Shown here one piece after another: positions 25,564 to 34,891 of a stretch of DNA of 64,000 bases; position 1 is the stretch's first letter, and the number at the start of each line of letters is the position of its first letter. Made by a program: the position numbers and the translations under genes. This stretch comes from Methylopumilus universalis. Lineage in GTDB: Bacteria; Pseudomonadota; Gammaproteobacteria; Burkholderiales; Methylophilaceae. The notes below the pieces were generated by a model. That model saw only the letters and a program-made list of their open reading frames with translations. It searched no databases and was not told the origin of the DNA. The stretch is from assembly GCF_006363895.1 (NCBI RefSeq), contig NZ_CP040953.1; one strand, written 5' to 3'.

Positions 25564-26841
25564 TTATGCAATCATCCCGGCACCTACTGTATGGTAAGTG
25601 GATTCATCAATAATGATAAAAGCCCCTGTGGATCTATTATTTTGGTAGGGGTCGGCCATAATAGGTTGCGCCAATTTAAATGTCACTTGAGCAATGTCAT
25701 TCATACTTAAATTTGAAATAGCTTCGTGAGCCAGTGTTTCGATATTTACTTTAAAATCGATTTTATCTAATTTGGCTTTAGATTCTCGAGAGGTATGACG
25801 AATTAAATAAGTTCTCGATGAAGCCATTGGTGTCTCAGATAGCCAACATACCATCGCATTAATATTTTTTGTAGGCTCTATAGAATCATTTGATTTAATG
25901 ATCATGTCACCTCGTGAAATATCAATTTCATCTTCTAGAAGAATGGTCACAGATTGTTCCGAGATCGCTTTTTTAAGTTCTATATCACCCAATTGAATTG
26001 ATTTTATTTTTGATTTGTATTGAGAAGGTAAGGCTGTAATTTCATCCCCAACAGAAATGGATCCTGACTCAACGCGACCCATAAATCCTCTATAGTCATG
26101 AAGGTCATGATCATCAGAAGCGTGAGGACGACAAACAAATTGCACGGGAAACCTAAAGTTTTTATCTTTACCTGCATAATCTGCGGTTGTTTTTTCTAAA
26201 ACATCAAGAAGTGTAGGGCCTTGATACCAATTTATGGATTCGCCACGATCTACAATCATATCTCCATTAAGAGCCGACATAGGGACAAATTCAATAGTAC
26301 GATTTTCTGATAGTTTAATTTCCTTTGCAAAAGCTTTATAGCTTTCGCAAATAGCTTTATACTTACTTTCATCGTAATCGATTAAATCCATTTTATTAAT
26401 TGCGACAACAATATGAGGAATGCCAACTAGTTTTGCTAGAAATGAATGGCGTCTTGTTTGAGTGAGCACACCTTTTCTTGCATCAATGAGAATAATAGCT
26501 AAATGAGCGGTCGAAGCTGCAGTCACCATATTACGAGTGTATTGTTCATGGCCTGGAGCATCTGCAATAATATATTTACGTGTACCTGTACTAAAGTATC
26601 TATACGCAACATCGATCGTGATACCTTGCTCACGTTCTGCTTGAAGTCCGTCAGTAATCAAAGATAAATCAACTGCTGTCATACCTCTTTTTTTAGAGGT
26701 TTTCTCAATTTGGGTCAGTGTGTCTGTAAGAATTGTTTTAGTATCAAAAAGAAGTCGTCCGATGAGTGTACTTTTGCCATCATCAACACTTCCGCATGTC
26801 ATAAAACGTAATAAGCTATCTTGAATATTTTCTTGCGGCAT
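25564..26841 (-). CDS. cysN: sulfate adenylyltransferase subunit 1 (GTPase)
   Basis: Regulatory GTPase of ATP sulfurylase, coupling GTP hydrolysis to APS formation by CysD. GTP-binding motifs GSVDDGKST, DAPGHE and NKMD are present. The open frame runs further upstream inside cysD, but the ATG one base beyond the cysD stop gives the normal start MPQENIQDSLLRF and 425 residues. There is no fused APS kinase (CysC) domain. Confidence 0.94.
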   Translation of the reverse strand: MPQENIQDSLLRFMTCGSVDDGKSTLIGRLLFDTKTILTDTLTQIEKTSKKRGMTAVDLSLITDGLQAEREQGITIDVAYRYFSTGTRKYIIADAPGHEQYTRNMVTAASTAHLAIILIDARKGVLTQTRRHSFLAKLVGIPHIVVAINKMDLIDYDESKYKAICESYKAFAKEIKLSENRTIEFVPMSALNGDMIVDRGESINWYQGPTLLDVLEKTTADYAGKDKNFRFPVQFVCRPHASDDHDLHDYRGFMGRVESGSISVGDEITALPSQYKSKIKSIQLGDIELKKAISEQSVTILLEDEIDISRGDMIIKSNDSIEPTKNINAMVCWLSETPMASSRTYLIRHTSRESKAKLDKIDFKVNIETLAHEAISNLSMNDIAQVTFKLAQPIMADPYQNNRSTGAFIIIDESTYHTVGAGMIA

Positions 26842-26842
26842 T

Positions 26843-27751
26843 TTAGAAATAACCTTCTTTTTTACGTTGTTCCATAGACGCGTCTGAAGTTTGATCATCC
26901 AATCTTGTCGCACCACGCTCAGTAATCGTTGTACTGGCAGTTTCAATAATAATTTTTTCCACACTATCAGCCACACTTTCAACTGGGGCTGTGCAAGTAA
27001 TATCTCCGACTGTTCTATAGCGCACCATAATTTCTTCAACGACTTCATTATCTTTTTTTGGGGTAAGCGGTGTAATGGGAACGATGGCACCGCCACGTCT
27101 CACAATAGGGCGTTTATGAGCGAAGTAGATGCTAGGTAAACCTAATTTTTCTCGTTCAATATATTGCCAAACATCCATTTCAGTCCAATTGGAAATAGGG
27201 AAGGCGCGAATATTTTCACCCTTATGAACTCTTGCGTTATAGAGATTCCATAACTCAGGCCTTTGATTTTTCGGATCCCATTGACCAAATTCATCCCTAA
27301 AGCTCATGATCCTTTCTTTAGCGCGCGCTTTTTCTTCATCACGCCTTGCTCCACCAATACAACAATCAAATTCAAATTCTGCTATAGCTTCTAAAAGTGT
27401 GACTGATTGATGTTTATTGCGTGGCTCATCTGCTGATTTTAAAACCACTGTTCCGCGCTTCATCGAATCTTCGAGAGAACGCACAATTAATCTTTCATTA
27501 AGTTCTTTGGCACGAAGATCTCTAAACTGAATCACTTCATCATAATTGTGACCTGTATCAATATGAAGCAGGGGAAAAGGAAAGCGCCCTGGTCTGAATG
27601 CTTTTTCTGCTAACCTTAAGAGACAAAGTGAGTCTTTGCCGCCTGAGAAAAGAAGCACTGGATTGCTGCATTGACCAGCGACTTCTCTTAAGATATGAAT
27701 AGCTTCAGACTCAAGCCAATCAAGATGCGTTAAATTTGAAAGTGTTGTCAT
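26843..27751 (-). CDS. cysD: sulfate adenylyltransferase subunit 2
   Basis: Catalytic subunit of ATP sulfurylase. The PP-loop is LLFSGGKDSLC near residue 33, and GGARRDEEKARAKER is the conserved basic loop. The length of 302 is standard. It is packed one base from both cysH and cysN, clearly one operon. Confidence 0.96.
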   Translation of the reverse strand: MTTLSNLTHLDWLESEAIHILREVAGQCSNPVLLFSGGKDSLCLLRLAEKAFRPGRFPFPLLHIDTGHNYDEVIQFRDLRAKELNERLIVRSLEDSMKRGTVVLKSADEPRNKHQSVTLLEAIAEFEFDCCIGGARRDEEKARAKERIMSFRDEFGQWDPKNQRPELWNLYNARVHKGENIRAFPISNWTEMDVWQYIEREKLGLPSIYFAHKRPIVRRGGAIVPITPLTPKKDNEVVEEIMVRYRTVGDITCTAPVESVADSVEKIIIETASTTITERGATRLDDQTSDASMEQRKKEGYF

Positions 27752-27752
27752 A

Positions 27753-28499
27753 TTATTTTACGTGTAGTCCACATTCTTTATTTTGAGGATCTTCCCACCA
27801 CCAGCGTCCAGCTCTTATATCTTCTCCTTCAGAGATAGCTCTTGTGCATGGTGCGCAACCGATGCTTGGATAAAAATGATCATGAAGTGCGTTATAAGGC
27901 ACTTCATAGTGTTTAATATAAGCCCAAACCTCTAGCTCACTCCAAGCGCTTAATGGATTCAGTTTTTGAGACTGATGAGCTTCATCAAATTCTTCTTCTT
28001 GAAGCATTTGTCTTGTTTGAGATTGCTCTTGTCTCATACCTGTGATCCAAGCTTTTTTATTTTTTAAAGCGCGATTTAGGGGTTCAACTTTTCGAATACC
28101 ACAACACGATTTCCTTAAGTCTAAGGAATTATAAAAAGCATTGATGCCATTTGTATTGACATAGTTTTCTACTTTTTCTTGGTTAGGGAAATAAAGTTTA
28201 ATTTTGAATTGATACTTGTCTTCTACCATTTGAATTAAATTATACGTTTCAGATGGCAGCCTTCCTGTGTCAATAGAAAATATCTCAACATTAAGTTTAT
28301 TTTTTTGGATGAGATCAACAAGCACCATGTCTTCAGCCCCCAAACTATTTGCAAAGGTGACAGAGTTATGTTTTTCAATATTCTTTTGAATAAGTGAAAT
28401 GACTTTTTCTGATTTTTCTTTAATCGTTTTAATAAGTGCATCATTGATATCGATTTTATCGATATATTTTTTCTGTGGCTTTATAGGTTGGACACTCAT
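27753..28499 (-). CDS. cysH: assimilatory adenylylsulfate (APS) reductase, CysH type
   Basis: Reduces activated sulfate to sulfite with thiol donors. The 4Fe-4S ligands Cys132-Cys133 (SCCGIRK) and Cys215/Cys218 (CAPC) are all present, which marks the APS-reducing form rather than the iron-free PAPS enzyme. The catalytic cysteine is Cys243 in ECGLHVK. The absence of an APS kinase in the cluster agrees with direct APS reduction. It overlaps the upstream gene by ATGA. Confidence 0.93.
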   Translation of the reverse strand: MSVQPIKPQKKYIDKIDINDALIKTIKEKSEKVISLIQKNIEKHNSVTFANSLGAEDMVLVDLIQKNKLNVEIFSIDTGRLPSETYNLIQMVEDKYQFKIKLYFPNQEKVENYVNTNGINAFYNSLDLRKSCCGIRKVEPLNRALKNKKAWITGMRQEQSQTRQMLQEEEFDEAHQSQKLNPLSAWSELEVWAYIKHYEVPYNALHDHFYPSIGCAPCTRAISEGEDIRAGRWWWEDPQNKECGLHVK

Positions 28500-29104
28500 G
28501 AACGCACCTTCCTTTTCCAGATAGGCTCTTTAACATCCACTGCGCCCTGATATGGATCACTGAAAGACTGAAGCGCTTTTAATGCCTCATTAGCATCTTT
28601 ACCTGTTTTAATGAGGTAACTATCAAACCCTGAACGTTTTAAGTAAAACAATTGATCTTGTAAGACATCACCAAAAGCTCTTAATGTATTTTTAAATTGA
28701 TACCGTGAGCGCAGTAAATTGCCCAATGTAAATATACGACCATCCTGAAATCGTTCCACAAATACAGCAATGAGCGGAAATATATTAATGTCTTTTTCTA
28801 GAGCTAATAACGTATCTAAAGTTTCATGTGTTGCTACCCACAAAGCAATTTCATTATTTTTAACTCTTTCCTGCAATGCATCATGATTTTTTAAATACAC
28901 ACTTAATGGCAAAATAATTTTTCCAGTTTGCGGGATGACTGTTTCATTGATTTGTAAGTCGGTAGGAAGTGATTCGCCAGTTAATTTAAATAACACTACT
29001 TTACCTGCTTGTTTTTTTACTTCTTCATTACCACTTGGCAAACTTACAAATGTCCATTCATCTTCTACAATAGACTGATTGAGAATAAGCTGAGAATTAA
29101 GCAT
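28496..29104 (-). CDS. DUF934 protein linked to sulfite reductase
   Basis: A 202-residue protein of the DUF934 family, regularly found next to cysI/cysH in Proteobacteria, with an unknown but sulfate-assimilation-linked role. The conserved central region includes FVERFQDGRIFTLGNLLR and the Arg-rich LRAFGDVLQDQLFYLKR. Two ATGs are possible. The one at 29104 has AAAGAG seven bases upstream and is preferred over 29110, where that site would be too close. It overlaps cysI. Confidence 0.85.
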   Translation of the reverse strand: MLNSQLILNQSIVEDEWTFVSLPSGNEEVKKQAGKVVLFKLTGESLPTDLQINETVIPQTGKIILPLSVYLKNHDALQERVKNNEIALWVATHETLDTLLALEKDINIFPLIAVFVERFQDGRIFTLGNLLRSRYQFKNTLRAFGDVLQDQLFYLKRSGFDSYLIKTGKDANEALKALQSFSDPYQGAVDVKEPIWKRKVRS

Positions 29105-30746
29105 AAACATGCTCTTTAAAAGGATTCACACCTAAGCGTCTTACAGTGTCTATAAATCTTTCTTCAGGGTTGCGATGTTTAATATAAACATCAATAAGTT
29201 TTTTAATGACGCCAGGCATTTCTTCGGCAGCAAAAGAAGGGCCGATGACTGAACCTAAACTTGCATCATTGCCTTGTTTGCCACCAATAGAGACCTGGTA
29301 CCATTCAGAACCATCTTTATCAACCCCTAATACGCCGATATGGCCAATATGATGATGTCCACATGCATTCATACAGCCTGAGATATTAAGTTCCAACTCT
29401 CCAATATCATGAAGGTAGTCAAGATTATCAAAAGCTTCTTGAATAGAAGTTGCAATTGGAATACTTTTCGCATTAGCAAGTGAACAGAAGTCCCCTCCAG
29501 GGCAACAGATAATATCTGTTAATAAACCTATATTAGGTGTGGCTAGTTGATGTGCTCTCGCCTTTTCCCAAACCTTAAAAATATCTTGTAATTTAACATC
29601 CGCTAAAATGAGATTTTGTTCGTGCGATACCCGAAGCTCACCAAAGCTATATTGATCTGCAAGTTCAGCCACAATTCTCATTTGAGCTGAGGTCGCGTCA
29701 CCTGGAGCAAGGCCATGCGGTTTGAGGGACAAGGTAATAGCTCGATACCCTTTTTGTTTGTGAAGATGAACGGATCGTTTCGCCCATGATGCAAAAGCTT
29801 TATTATTTTGAATAGCTTCATCATAAGTATCATCTTGATCATTTAATTTTTCATAAGGCATTGCTGTGAAAAATTTTGCAATGCGTTTTAATTCAGATTC
29901 ATCAATGGTATTTGGTGAATTTTTTAAATGGCGCCATTCTGCTTCAACTTGCTTTTTAAATTCTTCAATACCTAAAGCCTTCGCTAAAATTTTAATGCGT
30001 GCTTTATAGATATTATCGCGACGCCCATGAAGGTTATAGACACGAATAATAGCTTCGCAATAAGTGAGTACATGCTCCCATTCAAGATGTTCACGGATAA
30101 TAGATCCAAGAATAGGCGTTCTACCTAAGCCTCCACCCACCCATACACGAATGGCCATCTTTTGATCTTTATCATAATAAAATTCAAGCCCAATATCGTG
30201 AGCTTGCACAATCGCGCGATCTTGTTGACTCCCTGACACTGCAATTTTAAATTTACGCGGTAATAATGAAAATTCTGGATGGAAGGTACTCCATTGTCTT
30301 AAGATTTCAGCAATTGCTCTTGGATCAATAATTTCGTCAGGTGCCACACCTGCAAATTGGTCAGTAGTGATGTTGCGAATACAATTGCCTGATGTTTGAA
30401 TAGCATGCATTTCAACTTTAGAAAGCTCTTCTAAAATATCAGGCGTTTCTTGTAATTTGGGCCAATTGAGCTGAAGATTTTGTCTGGTACTAAAATGACC
30501 GTAACCTCGATCAAACCGATCTGATATGTCTGCCAATTTACGTAATTGCTTTGAAGATAAAAGACCGTAAGGAACTGCAATACGAAGCATAGGTGCGTGA
30601 CGTTGAATGTATAGACCATTTTGTAGACGAAGTGGTCTAAATTCATCATCGGTAAGCTTACCGCTTAAATAACGTGATGTTTGATCGCGGAATTGTGCAA
30701 CGCGTTCATTGACTATGGTTTGATCGATATTATCGTACTGATACAT
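29097..30746 (-). CDS. cysI: sulfite reductase hemoprotein (CysI-type nitrite/sulfite reductase)
   Basis: A siroheme and 4Fe-4S enzyme reducing sulfite to sulfide. It has the duplicated ferredoxin-like/siroheme domains, with cluster ligands in CCPGGDFC and SGCMNACGHHHIGH. The basic siroheme/substrate contact RGYGHFSTRQN is near residue 80. The length is 549. No flavoprotein CysJ is visible, so the electron donor may be a ferredoxin or another reductase. The flanking cys genes argue for sulfite rather than nitrite as substrate. Confidence 0.92.
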   Translation of the reverse strand: MYQYDNIDQTIVNERVAQFRDQTSRYLSGKLTDDEFRPLRLQNGLYIQRHAPMLRIAVPYGLLSSKQLRKLADISDRFDRGYGHFSTRQNLQLNWPKLQETPDILEELSKVEMHAIQTSGNCIRNITTDQFAGVAPDEIIDPRAIAEILRQWSTFHPEFSLLPRKFKIAVSGSQQDRAIVQAHDIGLEFYYDKDQKMAIRVWVGGGLGRTPILGSIIREHLEWEHVLTYCEAIIRVYNLHGRRDNIYKARIKILAKALGIEEFKKQVEAEWRHLKNSPNTIDESELKRIAKFFTAMPYEKLNDQDDTYDEAIQNNKAFASWAKRSVHLHKQKGYRAITLSLKPHGLAPGDATSAQMRIVAELADQYSFGELRVSHEQNLILADVKLQDIFKVWEKARAHQLATPNIGLLTDIICCPGGDFCSLANAKSIPIATSIQEAFDNLDYLHDIGELELNISGCMNACGHHHIGHIGVLGVDKDGSEWYQVSIGGKQGNDASLGSVIGPSFAAEEMPGVIKKLIDVYIKHRNPEERFIDTVRRLGVNPFKEHVYA

Positions 30747-30761
30747 AATTTTTTTTAATGC

Positions 30762-31532
30762 TTAATGAAAAATAAGTTTCTGGCCAGCATAAATTAAGAT
30801 CAAAGCCAATACATAGCGAACAGATTGCTCGCTGACTTTAGAACTTAAATGACTGCCTATATAAATGCCTGGAATTGAACCAATTAAAAGGACGCCTAGA
30901 AGTGAGTAATCGACGGTGCCTAAACTTGCATGGCCTATCCCAGCAACAAGGGTCAATGGTACCGCATGTGCAATGTCGGTTCCAACAATTTTTGTAATGC
31001 CAATTTTAGGGTAGATAAGCAATAAAGCTGTGACACCAAGTGCACCTGCGCCGACCGAAGTTAAAGTTACTAAGCCACCTAAGATTAATCCTAGAATAAT
31101 GGTTGCTATCGCAATGGCACTATCCGTTTTCAAAAGAGTGACTTTTGATTTTTCAATGAGATAAGGCCTAAAGATCACGGCAATTGAAGTAAGTAATAGC
31201 GCAATACCTAAATAAAATTTGATGATATCGACAGCCCCTGTAGATGCCACATCAATTTGTCTTAAATAATATGTCGTGAGAATGGAAGCGGGGATGCTAC
31301 CTACCATAAGTCTTTTGACAATTTTCCAGTCAATATTACCTAGTTTTCCATGTGCAAAAATACCAACAGATTTAGTCACTGATGCATAAAGAAGATCAGT
31401 GCCTACAGCAAGCGCTGGTTTGATGTGGAAAAATAACACGAGGATAGGGGTCATCAGGGATCCGCCGCCTACGCCTGTAAGACCCACTAATAGACCAACT
31501 ATAAATCCAGAAAATATAAACCCAATATCCAT
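30762..31532 (-). CDS. TauE/SafE family sulfite/sulfur-anion permease
   Basis: A 256-residue inner membrane protein with seven to eight helices. The paired glycine-rich motifs GLLVGLTGVGGGSLMTP and TLTSVGAGALGVTALL are the two repeats of the TauE/SafE family. As first gene of the cys operon, 15 bases before cysI, it probably moves sulfate, sulfite or another sulfur anion. The window has no ABC-type sulfate transporter, so it could be the sulfate uptake route (inference). Confidence 0.85.
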   Translation of the reverse strand: MDIGFIFSGFIVGLLVGLTGVGGGSLMTPILVLFFHIKPALAVGTDLLYASVTKSVGIFAHGKLGNIDWKIVKRLMVGSIPASILTTYYLRQIDVASTGAVDIIKFYLGIALLLTSIAVIFRPYLIEKSKVTLLKTDSAIAIATIILGLILGGLVTLTSVGAGALGVTALLLIYPKIGITKIVGTDIAHAVPLTLVAGIGHASLGTVDYSLLGVLLIGSIPGIYIGSHLSSKVSEQSVRYVLALILIYAGQKLIFH

Positions 31533-31657
31533 TATTGCCCTTGTTAAAACATTAACTTCTTGGTGTTAAAGTGGACGTCACTATAGCAAGTTTTGATATT
31601 ATAAAATAATAATATAATATTGTACCTTTATATCTTTTAGTTATATTGGAATAAGGC
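31533..31657. promoter_or_regulatory. divergent promoter region between cys operon and cysB
   Basis: A 125-base very A+T-rich gap. On the minus strand TATAGT at 31580-31585 is a plausible -10 for the cys operon, with no good -35, as expected for an activator-dependent promoter. On the plus strand TATAAT at 31613-31618 with TTGATA 14 bases upstream may serve cysB. CysB is the likely regulator here, but I cannot define its site. Confidence 0.4.
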
Positions 31658-32590
31658 ATGAAACTCCAACAGTTGCGCTGTATTCATGAGGTAGTCAAAA
31701 ATGGTTTTAGTATTTCTAAAGCCGCCGAAGCATTACACACATCTCAACCAGGGGTCAGCAAACAAATCCAACTTTTAGAAGAAGAGGTTGGCCTTCATAT
31801 TTTCATAAGACATGGAAAGCGTTTAGTAGGACTTAGCGAACCTGGACAACATGTTTATCAGCGCATCAATGAAGTCATACGAGAAATCAAAAGCATTAAA
31901 CAAGTCAGCGAAGAATTCAGTCAATCAAGCCTCGGTGTGTTAACCATAGCAACAACGCATACGCAAGCGCGATATAAGCTTCCAAGTGTTGTACAGGCTT
32001 TTATGAGTAAATATCCTGATGTTAAACTTAATATTCACCAAGGAAACCCGACACAAGTGACTGATCAGGTTGTGAAAGGCGAGGCTGATATTGGCATTGC
32101 GACTGAGTCCATAAGCCATAATGATAAATTATTTTGTTTGCCTTGTTACACGTGGAATCGTTGTTTAGTGATGCCAGCAAAACACCCGCTTGCCAAAGAA
32201 AAAACAGTTACGCTCGCTAAACTTGCCACTTACCCTATCATTACTTATGACTATGCATTTACAGGTAGCACGATTGTGTCAAAAGTTTTTCATGATGCAG
32301 GCTTAACGCCCAACATTGTCCTAACAGCGATTGATGCTGACGTGATTAAAACATATGTAAACCTGGGTTTAGGCGTAGGATTAATTGCACAAATGGCTTA
32401 TGACTCAAAAAGAGACCAAGGTCTAGTCAGTATTGATGTGAGTCATTTATTTCCTACAAGTACAACCTATTTAGGTATTAGACGTGATGTATTTTTAAGA
32501 GGTTTTATGTATGATTTTATTGAAATGTTTATACCGGAGTATACAAAACAAGTTGTTAAGAAACTTATGTTAGAACAGGAAAATATTTAA
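31658..32590 (+). CDS. cysB: LysR-family regulator CysB
   Basis: A 310-residue transcription regulator. The N-terminal helix-turn-helix reads SISKAAEALHTSQPGVSKQI, followed by the substrate-binding domain; TTHTQARYKLP and GNPTQV match the sulfate/acetylserine pocket of CysB/Cbl. It is divergent from the sulfate assimilation operon, the expected target, activated under sulfur limitation by acetylserine-type inducers in known systems. Confidence 0.9.
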   Translation: MKLQQLRCIHEVVKNGFSISKAAEALHTSQPGVSKQIQLLEEEVGLHIFIRHGKRLVGLSEPGQHVYQRINEVIREIKSIKQVSEEFSQSSLGVLTIATTHTQARYKLPSVVQAFMSKYPDVKLNIHQGNPTQVTDQVVKGEADIGIATESISHNDKLFCLPCYTWNRCLVMPAKHPLAKEKTVTLAKLATYPIITYDYAFTGSTIVSKVFHDAGLTPNIVLTAIDADVIKTYVNLGLGVGLIAQMAYDSKRDQGLVSIDVSHLFPTSTTYLGIRRDVFLRGFMYDFIEMFIPEYTKQVVKKLMLEQENI

Positions 32591-32601
32591 TTTAAGCCCT
32601 T

Positions 32602-34257
32602 ATGAACTCTGATGTAGAAATTAATCAAGCAGCACAATTAAAATCGATCGATGAGATAGTCAAATCACTTGATATCAAAATAGACGACTTATTTTTCTAT
32701 GGCCCGTATCAGGCTAAATTAAAGCCTTCTTTCACAAACACTTTAAAAGAGCACAAGACATCTAAATTAATTTTAGTGACGGCAATGAGTCCCACACCTG
32801 CAGGCGAAGGAAAAACAACTACAACGATTGGCTTGGCTGATGCGCTTTTTTCAATCGGTAAAAAATCAGCTGCATGTCTTCGTGAGCCTTCTTTAGGTCC
32901 GGTTTTTGGTATGAAGGGGGGCGCCACGGGCGGTGGTTATGCGCAAGTAGCCCCTATGGATAAAATTAATTTACATTTCACAGGTGATTTTCATGCCATC
33001 ACATCTGCTAATAATCTTTTGGCAGCTCTGATTGATAATCATATTCATCACGGTAATGAACTCAATATTGATATCAATCAAATTTCTTTCAAGCGATGTC
33101 TTGATATGAATGATCGCGCTCTAAGATATGTCGAATTAAAGCTTGGTCAAAATCATCGAGATACAGGTTTCGATATTACAGTCGCAAGCGAAGTCATGGC
33201 CATTTTTTGTTTAGCAGAATCATTGGAGGACCTTCAAAATCGATTGGGAGAAATTGAAGTAGCCAAAAGATTAGATGCAACATCCGTTTATGCTAAAGAT
33301 TTAAAAGCGCAAGGGGCTATGACAGCACTTTTAAAAGATGCATTTCAACCCAATCTGGTTCAGACATTGCATGGGACACCCGCTTTTATTCATGGCGGCC
33401 CATTTGCTAACATTGCACATGGATGTAACTCAGTCATCGCCACAAAAACGGCATTGAAGTTAGCTGATTACGTAGTTACAGAAGCGGGCTTTGGTGCAGA
33501 CTTAGGCGCTGAAAAATTCATAGATATCAAATGTAGGCAGTCGGGTATTAAGCCCGACATTATTGTTTTAGTGGCTACTATTCGTGCACTTAAATTTCAT
33601 GGGGGCATAGCTGTTTCCGAATTAAATCAAGAAAATATTAAAGCTCTCGAACTTGGTTTTAATAACCTAAAGCGTCACATTGAAAATTGCTCAGAACATT
33701 TTGGACTAGATGTCATTGTTTCAATCAATCAATTTAGTTCTGATACAGAAAAAGAAATGACATGGCTTCAAAGCGCAGTAGATAAGTTGGGATTTAAAGC
33801 AATCCTTTGTTCGCATTGGTCGGACGGCGCTAAAGGTGCTAAGGATTTAGCTAACGCCGTTTTGGGTCAATTAAGCAAACCTAAAACATTTAAATTCTTA
33901 TATGAAGATGATTTGAGTTTAAAAGACAAAATTAGCACCATTGCTTTAAAAATATATCGTGCAAAAGAAGTGCAATTTTCCGATAGTGCTTTAAATAAAC
34001 TTTTATCACTTGAAAAAAACTATGCAAATTTACCCGTCTGTATTGCTAAAACACCTTATTCATTCTCAAGCGATCCTAAGGAATGTGGCGCGCCTGAAAA
34101 CCACACGCTTATGATAAGAGAATTAAGATTAGCAAGAGGTGCGGGTTTTGTAGTTGCGATTTGCGGTGATCTTATGACTATGCCAGGACTTCCCAAAATA
34201 CCTGCAAGTGAAAAAATACAATTAAACTCAAAGGGTCTTCTTGAAGGGCTAAATTGA
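32602..34257 (+). CDS. fhs: formate--tetrahydrofolate ligase
   Basis: Makes 10-formyl-tetrahydrofolate from formate and ATP. The P-loop-like TPAGEGKTTTTIG lies near residue 65, and EPSLGPVFGMKGGATGGG is the strongly conserved family signature. The length of 551 is normal. In a methylotroph it links formate to tetrahydrofolate-bound one-carbon units for biosynthesis. It starts 11 bases after cysB, so part of its transcription may come from there. Confidence 0.96.
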   Translation: MNSDVEINQAAQLKSIDEIVKSLDIKIDDLFFYGPYQAKLKPSFTNTLKEHKTSKLILVTAMSPTPAGEGKTTTTIGLADALFSIGKKSAACLREPSLGPVFGMKGGATGGGYAQVAPMDKINLHFTGDFHAITSANNLLAALIDNHIHHGNELNIDINQISFKRCLDMNDRALRYVELKLGQNHRDTGFDITVASEVMAIFCLAESLEDLQNRLGEIEVAKRLDATSVYAKDLKAQGAMTALLKDAFQPNLVQTLHGTPAFIHGGPFANIAHGCNSVIATKTALKLADYVVTEAGFGADLGAEKFIDIKCRQSGIKPDIIVLVATIRALKFHGGIAVSELNQENIKALELGFNNLKRHIENCSEHFGLDVIVSINQFSSDTEKEMTWLQSAVDKLGFKAILCSHWSDGAKGAKDLANAVLGQLSKPKTFKFLYEDDLSLKDKISTIALKIYRAKEVQFSDSALNKLLSLEKNYANLPVCIAKTPYSFSSDPKECGAPENHTLMIRELRLARGAGFVVAICGDLMTMPGLPKIPASEKIQLNSKGLLEGLN

Positions 34258-34261
34258 GGGG

Positions 34262-34843
34262 ATGAATTGTTTTAAAAGTATTTCAACCCAAGAACAAACT
34301 ATTCAAAAGTCTAGGTTTATTGGATACACCTTTATAGGTGAAACAAAACAAGATATTTTGCGTACTTTGCAATCCATTGCCAAAGAACATCCACATGCAA
34401 GTCATTTAGCTTTTGCCTATCAACTCAAAACAGAACATGGATTTGAGCCTTATTATTCCGATGCAGGTGAGCCTTCAGGTACTGCTGGAAAACCTCTCTT
34501 GCAATTAATCGATGCACATCAAATTGTAGGCGGCGGTATTGGCGTCATTCGTTATTATGGTGGCATTAATTTGGGTACAGGTGGCCTTACAAGAGCTTAT
34601 GGAGGTACCGGCAAGCTTGCTCTAACACATTCAACAATTGAGGCTTATGTCGAATATATTAAATTAAAATTAAATATAAATTACAATGAGTTAGATAACT
34701 ATATTCATGTTATACATTCAATGAATGGGAGTATTCTAGATAAAGGGTTTGACGAAAAAGTGAGCCTTTTGGTGAAGCTACCCGAAACGCAGCTTGGTAA
34801 ATTAAAAGAGCGTTTTCCCATGACAGAAATGAATCATTTTTAA
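34262..34843 (+). CDS. YigZ/IMPACT family protein
   Basis: A 193-residue protein with the conserved N-terminal domain motif YSDAGEPSGTAGKPLLQ and the GGGIGVIRYYGGINLGTGGL segment of the IMPACT/YigZ family, followed by the C-terminal ferredoxin-like domain. The family is linked to translation control and tRNA or ribosome binding, but the bacterial role is not settled. It starts 4 bases after fhs. Confidence 0.88.
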   Translation: MNCFKSISTQEQTIQKSRFIGYTFIGETKQDILRTLQSIAKEHPHASHLAFAYQLKTEHGFEPYYSDAGEPSGTAGKPLLQLIDAHQIVGGGIGVIRYYGGINLGTGGLTRAYGGTGKLALTHSTIEAYVEYIKLKLNINYNELDNYIHVIHSMNGSILDKGFDEKVSLLVKLPETQLGKLKERFPMTEMNHF

Positions 34844-34879
34844 TATGTTAGATAATAAAACCCCCTAAAAAACATCCGT

Positions 34880-34891
34880 TATAATCAAGTT
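34880..34891 (+). promoter_or_regulatory. -10 box placing the rmuC start at the initiation codon
   Basis: TATAAT at 34880-34885, preceded by CCGT, lies 6 bases before the ATG. The usual 7-base distance puts the transcript start on the A of the ATG. No Shine-Dalgarno sequence is visible. Confidence 0.45.

Noticed and set aside
26842..27096. N-terminal extension of about 85 residues on cysN
   Set aside because: It lies inside cysD in another frame. The ATG at 26841 gives the standard CysN N-terminus.
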